A stretch of 6,345 nucleotides of DNA from Bacteroidales bacterium (lineage in GTDB: Bacteria > Bacteroidota > Bacteroidia > Bacteroidales > UBA932). The notes beneath the pieces were generated by a model, which ran no database searches, was not told the DNA's origin, and saw only the letters and a list, made by a program, of their open reading frames with translations. The stretch lies in NCBI GenBank assembly GCA_013335275.1, contig JAAXVX010000087.1, forward strand, positions 1-6,345, in the 5' to 3' direction. Position 1 is the first letter of the stretch, and each line of letters starts with the position of its first letter. Made by a program: the position numbers and the translations under genes. This document shows, in pieces, positions 1 through 5,687 of this stretch.

Positions 1-97
1 TCTCGTTTGCAAATCCCCGCAGCTTTTCGCAGCTTACCACGTCCTTCTTCGCCCATAGAAGCCTAGGCATCCTCCGTTCGCCCTTAAGTAACTTCTT
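1..97 (-). rRNA. 23S ribosomal RNA, 5' end (partial)
   Basis: Read on the minus strand, this stretch matches the start of bacterial 23S rRNA. It has an AAGGGCG block, GGATGCCTAGGC at 72-61, GAAGGACGTGGTAAGCTGCGA further on, then a GCTGCGGGGA segment. The 5' end is set near 97 by alignment from memory with E. coli and Bacteroides 23S, in which 25 bases precede GGATGCC; the mature end could differ by a few bases. Only about the first 97 of some 2,900 bases are present, and the rest lies left of the window. The sequence upstream is not a 16S-23S spacer following a 16S gene. Instead it holds a promoter and leader, and then a divergent protein gene. Two normally invariant positions differ (GGAGGAT for GGTGGAT, CGAAGAAGGACG for CGATGAAGGACG). 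The identity as 23S is secure; the exact end is not. Confidence 0.95.
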
Positions 98-169
98 ATT
101 ATGCTCGAAATTGTAGTCCCTTAATTTTAAATTAACAGACCCAATCTTATTTTATTATTTTCTACTCGC

Positions 170-204
170 TTTATCTCATACATATCGCTATGCATTTCGA
201 TAAA
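170..204 (-). other. Second hairpin in the 23S leader
   Basis: On the minus strand, TTTATC (204-199) pairs with GATAAA (175-170). Inside it, ATGCAT (195-190) pairs with ATGTAT (183-178) using one G-U pair. The two stems are separated by a small GAA/GA internal loop and capped by AGCGAT. The structure lies between the boxA-like site and the mature 23S end, so it may be part of the spacer RNA removed during processing. The RNase III stem that normally encloses 23S needs the 3' flank, which is outside the window. The pairing is visible; the role is a guess. Confidence 0.45.
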
Positions 205-228
205 CCTATTACCTCTTTATCTCTCTCA

Positions 229-244
229 AAATTTCAAAGAACAA
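229..244 (-). promoter_or_regulatory. boxA-like antitermination site in the 23S leader
   Basis: The minus-strand sequence TTGTTCTTTGAAATTT (244-229) resembles the E. coli rrn boxA (TGCTCTTTAACA) and the GTTCTTTGA element common in Bacteroidota rRNA leaders. BoxA RNA is bound by the NusB-NusE complex and keeps RNA polymerase on long untranslated rRNA genes from terminating. Its place, just after a promoter and hairpin and about 130 bases before 23S, is what an rRNA leader would show. The call rests on motif similarity and context. Confidence 0.7.
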
Positions 245-266
245 GCCGTTTTTTCCTAAACGGGCT
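244..266 (-). other. Hairpin in the 23S leader
   Basis: Read on the minus strand, AGCCCGTTT (266-258) pairs with AAACGGCT (251-244) around an AGGAAA loop. This gives an 8-bp stem with one bulged C. It lies at or just after the predicted start point and abuts the boxA-like site. No run of T follows it, so it does not look like a terminator. It is probably a 5' stabilising or antitermination-related leader structure; that role is inferred. Confidence 0.6.
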
Positions 267-267
267 G

Positions 268-298
268 CAAAGGTATTGACTTTTTTCAAATCTCCAAA
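268..298 (-). promoter_or_regulatory. Bacteroidota-type promoter for the 23S rRNA transcript
   Basis: On the minus strand, TTTG (298-295) is followed by exactly 19 bases and then TACCTTTG (275-268). This is a full match to the Bacteroidota -33/-7 consensus, TTTG and TAnnTTTG. Transcription should begin a few bases later, near 261-264, giving a leader of roughly 165 bases before the 23S 5' end. The DNA just upstream (299-320) is A+T-rich, as UP-like elements of rRNA promoters often are. The hairpin and boxA-like site that follow fit an rRNA leader. The start point is inferred from the consensus. Confidence 0.85.
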
Positions 299-332
299 AA
301 ATATTGAGATAAATTTCCAAAATCGGCCTGTT

Positions 333-363
333 TTTAATCCCATGTACAATTTTACTATATTCG
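333..363 (+). promoter_or_regulatory. Weak candidate promoter for the C69 dipeptidase gene
   Basis: TATATTCG at 356-363 differs from the Bacteroidota -7 consensus TAnnTTTG at one base. The four bases 19 upstream (333-336, TTTA) differ from TTTG at one base. Transcription would then start around 367-372, leaving a very short untranslated leader before the ATG at 379. The region is A+T-rich, so the match could be by chance. If real, its -33 element lies 35 bases from that of the divergent 23S promoter. Confidence 0.35.
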
Positions 364-378
364 CCAAATTTTACTTTT

Positions 379-2055
379 ATGAGAAGACTTTTTTTAATCT
401 TGTCCGTGATTGGAATGTTTTGGACAAACAGTACCGACGCATGTACTAACCTGCTCATTACCAAAGGAGCAACAGCAAATGGCTCTTCAATGGTGAGCTA
501 TTCTGCCGACTCACATACCAGATATGGCGTTTTGGTTCATTACCCTGCACAACAGTACCCAAAGGGAACTATGTTAAAGATTTATGAATGGGGTAAAGGA
601 CGTTTTCTGGGGGAGATTGCGCAGGCAGAACAGACATATTCTGTTATCGGCAATATGAATGAATATCAGGTAGTAATAGGAGAATCCACCTGGGGTGGCC
701 TTGAATCACAAATGGACCCCGAAGGTATTGTTGATTACGGTTCTCTCATGTATATCGCGCTCCAGCGGGCAAAAACAGCCAGAGAGGCTATTAAGGTTTT
801 TACAAGTCTTGCAAACGAGTATGGTTATGCATCATCCGGGGAGTCAATTTCAATTGCCGATCCTAACGAGGTTTGGTTCCTTGAAATTATTGGAAAGGCC
901 CCTAAAAAAGTCAATGGTGTAAATATAAACAAGGGCGCTGTATGGGTTGCAGTGAGAATTCCGGATGGCTATATATCTGCTCATGCAAACCAGGCAAGGA
1001 TTACAAAATTTCCTTTAAATGATCCCGATAATTGTATGTATGCTTCGGATGTTATATCACATGCACGCGAACAGGGTCTCTACTCCGGCAGTGATAAGGA
1101 TTTCAGTTTTGCTGATACATACGGGCCTGCAGACGGAGCCACAATCCGCGGATGTGATGCCCGCGTGTGGAGTTTCTTTAATCGTTACGGAGAAGAGGAT
1201 ATGAGCAAGTATCTGGACTATGCCCTCGGTAAAAATCCAAAAAACAGGATGCCGCTTTACGTTAAGGCAAAGCAAAAACTCTCCTTGAAGAATGTTGCCG
1301 ATATGATGAGAGATCATTATGAAGGTACCGAAATGGATATGACAAATGATATCGGAGCAGGAGGAAATGTGCTTCCTTATCGCTGGAGGCCAATGGGTTT
1401 TGAAGTGGACGGAAAACAATATATAAACGAAAGAGCCATCGCTACACAACAGACCGGTTTCTGGTTTGTGGGCGAATGCCGCCCGAATGTTCCAAAAGAA
1501 ATTGGAGGAATTTTCTGGTTTGGAGTAGATGATGCAGCCACATCTCCCCTTACACCGGTATATACATCATCAAAGGCTATTTCAAAAAACTATGCACTTG
1601 GCAATGGCTCCATGATTGAATATTCTCCAACATCAATGTTCTGGGCCGTGAACCGTATCGCTCAGTTTGCTTACCTCAGATATAATCATATCGGCAAAGA
1701 GGTCCGTTCAATTATTGATGACCACGAAAAAGCCAGGATTGCGGAAACAGAGGCTATCGACAAAACTGCTTTGACATTGCTCAGGGACAATCCTGCATTT
1801 GTAAGCGAATTTCTTACAAATTACTCGGTGAACACTGCCAACTCTCTTTTTGAGAAATGGAAGAGCCTGGATGAATACCTTTTAGTTAAATATATAGACG
1901 GGAACACAAAAAAACAGAATCCGGACGGTTCATTTAAAAACAATGGCTTTTCTCCACAGATTCCTCCAACTCCCGACTTTCCCGGTTATTCAGAGCTTTG
2001 GAAAAGGTCAGTAAAAGAGAGTGCAGGAGCCAGACTTTTGATGGATAAAAAATAA
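379..2055 (+). CDS. Secreted C69-family dipeptidase (PepD-like Ntn hydrolase)
   Basis: A 558-residue protein of peptidase family C69 (Peptidase_C69, PepD-like), whose members split dipeptides using an N-terminal cysteine. Residues 1-21 form a signal peptide: two arginines, then the hydrophobic stretch LFLILSVIGMF, ending TDA. The next residues, C22-T-N, match the family's nucleophile position. Cleavage after A21 would therefore both export the protein and expose the catalytic Cys22. Other family features are GSSMVSYSADSH (35-46), a GNMNEYQV...GESTWGG segment (91-107) and the SISIADPNEVWFLEIIG stretch that follows it. The length is usual for secreted Bacteroidota members. No Shine-Dalgarno sequence precedes the start, which is normal in this phylum; the first ATG is chosen because it gives the complete signal peptide. 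The likely location is the periplasm, with a nutritional role in using peptides. Substrate preference cannot be read from the sequence. Confidence 0.9.
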   Translation: MRRLFLILSVIGMFWTNSTDACTNLLITKGATANGSSMVSYSADSHTRYGVLVHYPAQQYPKGTMLKIYEWGKGRFLGEIAQAEQTYSVIGNMNEYQVVIGESTWGGLESQMDPEGIVDYGSLMYIALQRAKTAREAIKVFTSLANEYGYASSGESISIADPNEVWFLEIIGKAPKKVNGVNINKGAVWVAVRIPDGYISAHANQARITKFPLNDPDNCMYASDVISHAREQGLYSGSDKDFSFADTYGPADGATIRGCDARVWSFFNRYGEEDMSKYLDYALGKNPKNRMPLYVKAKQKLSLKNVADMMRDHYEGTEMDMTNDIGAGGNVLPYRWRPMGFEVDGKQYINERAIATQQTGFWFVGECRPNVPKEIGGIFWFGVDDAATSPLTPVYTSSKAISKNYALGNGSMIEYSPTSMFWAVNRIAQFAYLRYNHIGKEVRSIIDDHEKARIAETEAIDKTALTLLRDNPAFVSEFLTNYSVNTANSLFEKWKSLDEYLLVKYIDGNTKKQNPDGSFKNNGFSPQIPPTPDFPGYSELWKRSVKESAGARLLMDKK

Positions 2056-2077
2056 ATAGTAAAGTCTTTTACTATTT
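2054..2077. repeat. Perfect inverted repeat between the dipeptidase and transporter genes
   Basis: The arms AAATAGTAAA (2054-2063) and TTTACTATTT (2068-2077) are perfect complements around a GTCT loop. The left arm begins in the TAA stop of the dipeptidase gene. On the plus strand no T-run follows the hairpin (next bases CGGATTTT), so it is a poor intrinsic terminator in that direction. On the minus strand it is followed by ATTTTTTA and looks more terminator-like, although no minus-strand gene ends here. The right arm falls where the -33 element of the downstream promoter should lie, so it may instead be an operator. The repeat is certain; its role is open. Confidence 0.6.
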
Positions 2078-2096
2078 CGGATTTTAATTATCTTTG
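2067..2096 (+). promoter_or_regulatory. Bacteroidota-type promoter for the YeiH-like transporter
   Basis: TATCTTTG at 2089-2096 is an exact TAnnTTTG -7 element. A -33-like TTTT at 2067-2070 lies 18 bases upstream, one base off TTTG and within the usual spacing. Transcription would begin near 2102-2104, leaving a leader of about 26 bases before the ATG at 2129. The upstream element lies inside the inverted repeat at 2054-2077, which could make the promoter repressible. It suggests that the transporter has its own promoter and need not depend on readthrough from the dipeptidase gene. Confidence 0.65.
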
Positions 2097-2128
2097 CCCA
2101 TATAAAACCTAACCTTACAGATTTTCAT

Positions 2129-3322
2129 ATGGAAGTTAAAATCTTTGACCGGTTAAAAACCGAAGACTGGATAGCGACTATACTGGGAACAGTTCTTCTC
2201 ACTGGAGTAATAATTGTTCCCACTTTTATGTCCAATATCTATGTAATTTTCGCCTCAATCGGGGTATTGGGAGCTCTTGGCCTGTGGGCACTCGGGAATA
2301 ACCTTAAGGGCTATGCCATTTCCTATACCGTTATTTTTCTCATATCGCTTTTTGCGCAATATCTGAGTGGACTTTCAACAATTAAATCCACAGGATTTGA
2401 AGCAGTATTCTTCTCTGTGGCGATAGGGCTCATTATAAGAAATACTGTCGGCCTTCCAAAGTGGCTGGCACCGGCAGCAAAAAGTGAATATTTCATTAAA
2501 GCCGGACTCGTTCTTCTGGGAACTTCCGTCCTTTTTGGAGAGATAATGAAGGCAGGAGCACTTGGAATGGTTCAGGCTATTATAGTCGTAATTTCTGTAT
2601 GGTACTTCTCTTTTTGGATTGCAAAGAAATTCAAGCTTGACAGAGAAATGGCAGTGATGCTTTCAAGCGCAGTATCAATATGCGGCGTATCCGCTGCTAT
2701 TGCAACTTGCGGGGCCATTAAGGGCGACAGCAAAAAATTGTCATACGTTATCTCTATCGTTCTTGTTGTAGCCGTTCCAATGATGTATCTCATGCCATAT
2801 CTGGCAAATTTGCTCGGATTGTCTCAGGAAGTTGCGGGCGCATGGCTCGGTGGAACAATAGACACAACCGGAGCGGTTGTAGCGTCTGGAAAATTCATCG
2901 GAGAGACTGCCGAAAAATATAGTGTAATTATTAAATCTTCCCAGAATGTCCTTTTGGGAGTTGCGGCATTCGCCATTTCGATTTACTGGTCATACAGGGG
3001 AACCAATAAAGAAATTAAGCCGTCGGCGGCTGTATTGTGGGAGAGGTTCCCGAAATTTGTACTGGGATTTATAGCTGCATCACTTGTTTTCAGCTTCCTG
3101 TTTGAGCCAACTTATGCAAAAGAACTTGGCAAAGTTGCCAAAGGATTAAGAGAAACTCTCTTTTCAATCGCATTCGTTGCAATAGGACTTGAAACAGATT
3201 TCAGAAAAATATTCAATAAGGAGAACAGCCGGAACACCTACACATTCCTTATTGCACAAACATTTAATATTATCCTCACTCTTATAGTTGCTTACCTTCT
3301 ATTCGGAAGTTATTCAATCTAA
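2129..3322 (+). CDS. YeiH/UPF0324-family membrane protein, putative sulfate exporter
   Basis: A 397-residue inner-membrane protein with about ten or eleven hydrophobic segments, among them residues 15-34, 38-56, 63-81, 92-107, 123-136 and 146-164. It belongs to the YeiH/UPF0324 family (Cons_hypoth698), usually labelled putative sulfate exporter, a function that is weakly supported experimentally. Family marks are the SICGVSAA motif (183-190) in the middle, the GGTI...VVASG segment (242-254) and a late AIGLETDFR segment. Two sites depart from the usual form as I recall it. GTIHDVAQVVAAG is here GTIDTTGAVVASG, replacing the histidine with aspartate (D245). The nearby K-x-x-R-x-x-L-L stretch reads KSSQNVLLG. 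This suggests a distinct subfamily, perhaps with another substrate. The start is the only good one after the promoter; there is no Shine-Dalgarno sequence, and the short polar N-terminus leads directly into the first helix. The gene converges on argH with a 9-base overlap. Membership is fairly sure; substrate is unknown. Confidence 0.85.
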   Translation: MEVKIFDRLKTEDWIATILGTVLLTGVIIVPTFMSNIYVIFASIGVLGALGLWALGNNLKGYAISYTVIFLISLFAQYLSGLSTIKSTGFEAVFFSVAIGLIIRNTVGLPKWLAPAAKSEYFIKAGLVLLGTSVLFGEIMKAGALGMVQAIIVVISVWYFSFWIAKKFKLDREMAVMLSSAVSICGVSAAIATCGAIKGDSKKLSYVISIVLVVAVPMMYLMPYLANLLGLSQEVAGAWLGGTIDTTGAVVASGKFIGETAEKYSVIIKSSQNVLLGVAAFAISIYWSYRGTNKEIKPSAAVLWERFPKFVLGFIAASLVFSFLFEPTYAKELGKVAKGLRETLFSIAFVAIGLETDFRKIFNKENSRNTYTFLIAQTFNIILTLIVAYLLFGSYSI

Positions 3323-4609
3323 CAGTGCGAGGACTTTACTGAACTTCGCCTCTATTTGAGCATTGCAAAGGTTACCCATACTCCCGATGTGAGTGTGGGT
3401 TACTTTTTTGTCGGCCACGAATGTTCCGGAATTGACTTCAAGCCCAACAGACTTATAGGCCTCTCTGAAAGGGACCCCTGCGAGTACTCTCTTATTTACT
3501 TCTTCAACGGTAAAGAGATAGTCGTACTTGTTGTCGTTGAGTATTTCTTTGTTTACCCTGATATTCTCCAGCATAAAAACCGAGAGGGAGAGAATTTTTT
3601 TTGCTGAATCCAGAGCAGGAAAAAGTATCTCTTTGAGCAGTTGAAAATCTCTGTGGTATCCATGAGTGAGGTTTGTGGTAAGAAGCGCTATCTCATTCGG
3701 AACGCTGAGAATACGGTTTGAATATGCCCGTATGAGTTCCCATACATCAGGATTCTTCTTGTGAGGCATAATGCTCGATCCTGTTGTAAGTTCATCGGGA
3801 AAAGAGATAAAGCCATAATTCCCGTTCATGAAAACGATACAATCGGATGAGAGCTTATTTAGCGTAGATGCTATTGACGATATTGCAAAAGCTACTGCTC
3901 TTTCACTTTTGCCTCTGCTCATCTGGGCTGCAACAGAATTGTAGTTTGGAGCGGCAAAGCCAAGAAGAGAAGTTGTAAGTTCCCTGTCAATGGGAAAGGA
4001 GCTGCCATATCCGGCCGCAGAACCGAGCGGATTCTGATTGATTATGTTATAAGCGGCTACAAGCGTATAAAGGTCGTCTGTAAGTGACTCTGCGTATGCG
4101 CCAAACCATAACCCGAAAGTAGATGGCATTGCAATCTGGCTGTGTGTATATCCGGGCAGCATAATATCCTTGTGTTGCTCGCTCAGCTTCTGAAGCAGGG
4201 CAAATAAAGCAGAAACGCCATCCCTTACTTCGTGTATCTCGTTTTTAAGGAAAAGCTTTATGTCGACAAGAACCTGGTCGTTTCTGGACCTGCCGGAGTG
4301 GATTTTCTTTCCAATGTCCCCGGTTTTCTTCGTAAGATTAAATTCAACCTGCGAGTGAATGTCTTCTACTCCATCTTCAAGTACGAATTTCCCTTCATCA
4401 ACCCCAGCAATCATTTTGTTTAACTCCTCAAGAAGAATGGTCTCCTCCCCGCCTGTGAGCAAAGAGATAGACTTGAGCATCCGGATATGTGCCATTGTTC
4501 CCAGAATGTCATATCTGGCAAGCTTTATGTCGAACTCCCTGTCTCTTCCTACTGTGAACTCCTGAACAATTTCATCAGGGGTACCCTGTTTGCTCCACAA
4601 TACACTCAT
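3314..4609 (-). CDS. argH: Argininosuccinate lyase
   Basis: ArgH splits argininosuccinate into arginine and fumarate, the last step of arginine synthesis, in the cytoplasm as a homotetramer. The 431-residue protein shows the whole family pattern: LWSK near the N-terminus; GVEDIHSQVE (80-89); HSGRSRNDQ (104-112), where the usual HTGRSRND has Ser for Thr; PGYTH (152-156), with His156 as the expected catalytic acid/base; NPLGSAAGYGSSFPIDR (193-209); and the fumarate-lyase signature GSSIMPHKKNP (277-287), with the catalytic serine in the mobile loop. A conserved THTHIGSMGNLCN segment lies near the C-terminus. The sequence resembles Bacteroides ArgH along its length. The start ATG overlaps the TGA stop of argE (ATGA), implying translational coupling. 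The gene's last codons overlap the end of the convergent transporter gene by 9 bases. No clear minus-strand terminator is visible after its stop, so the transcript may run on antisense to the transporter. Confidence 0.97.
   Translation of the reverse strand: MSVLWSKQGTPDEIVQEFTVGRDREFDIKLARYDILGTMAHIRMLKSISLLTGGEETILLEELNKMIAGVDEGKFVLEDGVEDIHSQVEFNLTKKTGDIGKKIHSGRSRNDQVLVDIKLFLKNEIHEVRDGVSALFALLQKLSEQHKDIMLPGYTHSQIAMPSTFGLWFGAYAESLTDDLYTLVAAYNIINQNPLGSAAGYGSSFPIDRELTTSLLGFAAPNYNSVAAQMSRGKSERAVAFAISSIASTLNKLSSDCIVFMNGNYGFISFPDELTTGSSIMPHKKNPDVWELIRAYSNRILSVPNEIALLTTNLTHGYHRDFQLLKEILFPALDSAKKILSLSVFMLENIRVNKEILNDNKYDYLFTVEEVNKRVLAGVPFREAYKSVGLEVNSGTFVADKKVTHTHIGSMGNLCNAQIEAKFSKVLALLD
3371..3409 (+). 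terminator. Intrinsic terminator of the transporter transcript, inside argH
   Basis: ACCCATACTC (3374-3383) pairs with GAGTGTGGGT (3391-3400) over ten positions, one of them G-U, around a 7-base loop. After a T-T mismatch, two further pairs (3371-3372 with 3402-3403) extend the stem. Six Ts follow directly (3404-3409). This is a good intrinsic terminator for plus-strand transcription, about 50 bases past the transporter stop codon. It lies within the antisense strand of the argH 3' coding region. On the minus strand no T-run follows, so it should not stop argH transcription. Confidence 0.75.
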
Positions 4610-5685
4610 ATCTCTAAATTTAAATTGTTTATAAAGTTGATATAGCCGGAAATCCCGTCATTAATCTCCCCGACAAGAACATATTCATCTGCTTTGTGAG
4701 AGCGCGATGAGTCACCGGGACCCATTTTGATTGCAGGACAGCTGAGCCTCATCCAGTCCGATGTGGTTGGAGACACATAACAATTAACCCCGGTACTCTC
4801 GGCACATTTAATAAGCGGATGGCCCGAAGGGGTGATGGAACATTTATTTCTGAGAGAACGGGGTTTTAACTCGCTTTTAAGATTGGCCGCAAGTATTTCC
4901 ATTATCTCTGTATTTGAATATTGTTCGGTTGGCCTGATGTCTATAACATATTTGCAGATATCCGGTATTACATTGTGCTGAGTTCCTGCTTCTATCTGGG
5001 TTACACTCATTTTTACCTTGCCCATTATGCCGGAATTCCTTTCAAATTCAAAATTCTTTATAAAGCTTATGTCTTCTATTGCTTTCATAATGGCGTTTAT
5101 CCCCTCTTCCCTTGCCGCATGCCCGCTTACACCTTTTGCCGTTGCATCAACCACCAGAAGCCCTCTTTCTGCAACTGCCGCCTGCATTTTTGTAGGCTCT
5201 CCTATAATTGCACAAGTAATGAAAGGATACTCTTCGATTACCAGATCCATCCCCTGCGAACCCGAGTTTTCCTCTTCACACGAAAGCACCATCATGAGGT
5301 TAAAACTTAACTCTTTCTCATAAAAATACTTAAAGGTTTCAATAATTGAAACAACCGAAGCTCCCGCATCATTGCTTCCCACACCTGATATCCTGTCCGG
5401 TTCTGCAGGAGGATTAAACGGGTCAGTAGTGTATCCTGCCGACGGTCTTACTGTATCCAAATGAGAATTAATCATAAGGGTGGGCCTTGCAGGATTGAAT
5501 CCCTTTGCAAAACAACATATATTATTGACCAGCCTGTTGAATGTTATTCCATGCTGCGACAGATGGGAACAAATGAGATTGGCAGCCTCCTCCTCATTAC
5601 CGGAAAAGGACCTGATGGCAATCTTTTTTCTTAAAAGAGCCACTGCATTTGCTGTCATTTCAACAGTATTGACGCTTTTCATCAT
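4606..5685 (-). CDS. argE: M20-family N-acylornithine deacylase (ArgE-like)
   Basis: A 359-residue zinc-dependent M20 amidohydrolase that, from its place between argB and argH, should remove the acyl group from N-acylornithine to give ornithine. The metal and catalytic residues are present: H75 and D77 in NSHLDTV, the bridging D106 in GVGSNDAGA, E137/E138 in CEEEN (general base and metal ligand), E163 in GEPT, and H330 in DSSRSHKADEY. The SGHAA motif (187-191) with H189 marks the lid/dimerisation domain. The SNDAGA form, rather than DMKG, is typical of the Bacteroidota ArgE-like group. In Bacteroides fragilis this pathway uses N-succinyl rather than N-acetyl intermediates, so the substrate may be N-succinylornithine; the sequence alone does not decide. 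DapE is a related alternative but does not fit the neighbours. The start is 2 bases after the argB stop, with a second ATG directly following (MM), and its stop overlaps the argH start. Confidence 0.92.
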   Translation of the reverse strand: MMKSVNTVEMTANAVALLRKKIAIRSFSGNEEEAANLICSHLSQHGITFNRLVNNICCFAKGFNPARPTLMINSHLDTVRPSAGYTTDPFNPPAEPDRISGVGSNDAGASVVSIIETFKYFYEKELSFNLMMVLSCEEENSGSQGMDLVIEEYPFITCAIIGEPTKMQAAVAERGLLVVDATAKGVSGHAAREEGINAIMKAIEDISFIKNFEFERNSGIMGKVKMSVTQIEAGTQHNVIPDICKYVIDIRPTEQYSNTEIMEILAANLKSELKPRSLRNKCSITPSGHPLIKCAESTGVNCYVSPTTSDWMRLSCPAIKMGPGDSSRSHKADEYVLVGEINDGISGYINFINNLNLEI

Positions 5686-5687
5686 AT

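Noticed and set aside
121..135. Palindrome TTAATTTTAAATTAA in the 23S leader
   Set aside because: It is pure A/T with almost no loop, in A+T-rich leader DNA, and is easily a chance match.
98..378. A tRNA gene or remnant of a 16S-23S spacer
   Set aside because: I see no tRNA TTCGA-type arm with matching acceptor stem and no 16S 3' end (no anti-Shine-Dalgarno CCTCC segment in the right context).
234..464. Open frame of 76 codons on the minus strand across the 23S promoter region
   Set aside because: It overlaps the boxA-like site, the consensus promoter and the dipeptidase signal peptide, and the product is low-complexity with no recognisable domain.
4921..5323. Plus-strand open frames of 101-129 codons opposite argE
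   Set aside because: They are shadows of the argE frame, cysteine- or serine-rich with no domain, and argE has all its catalytic residues.
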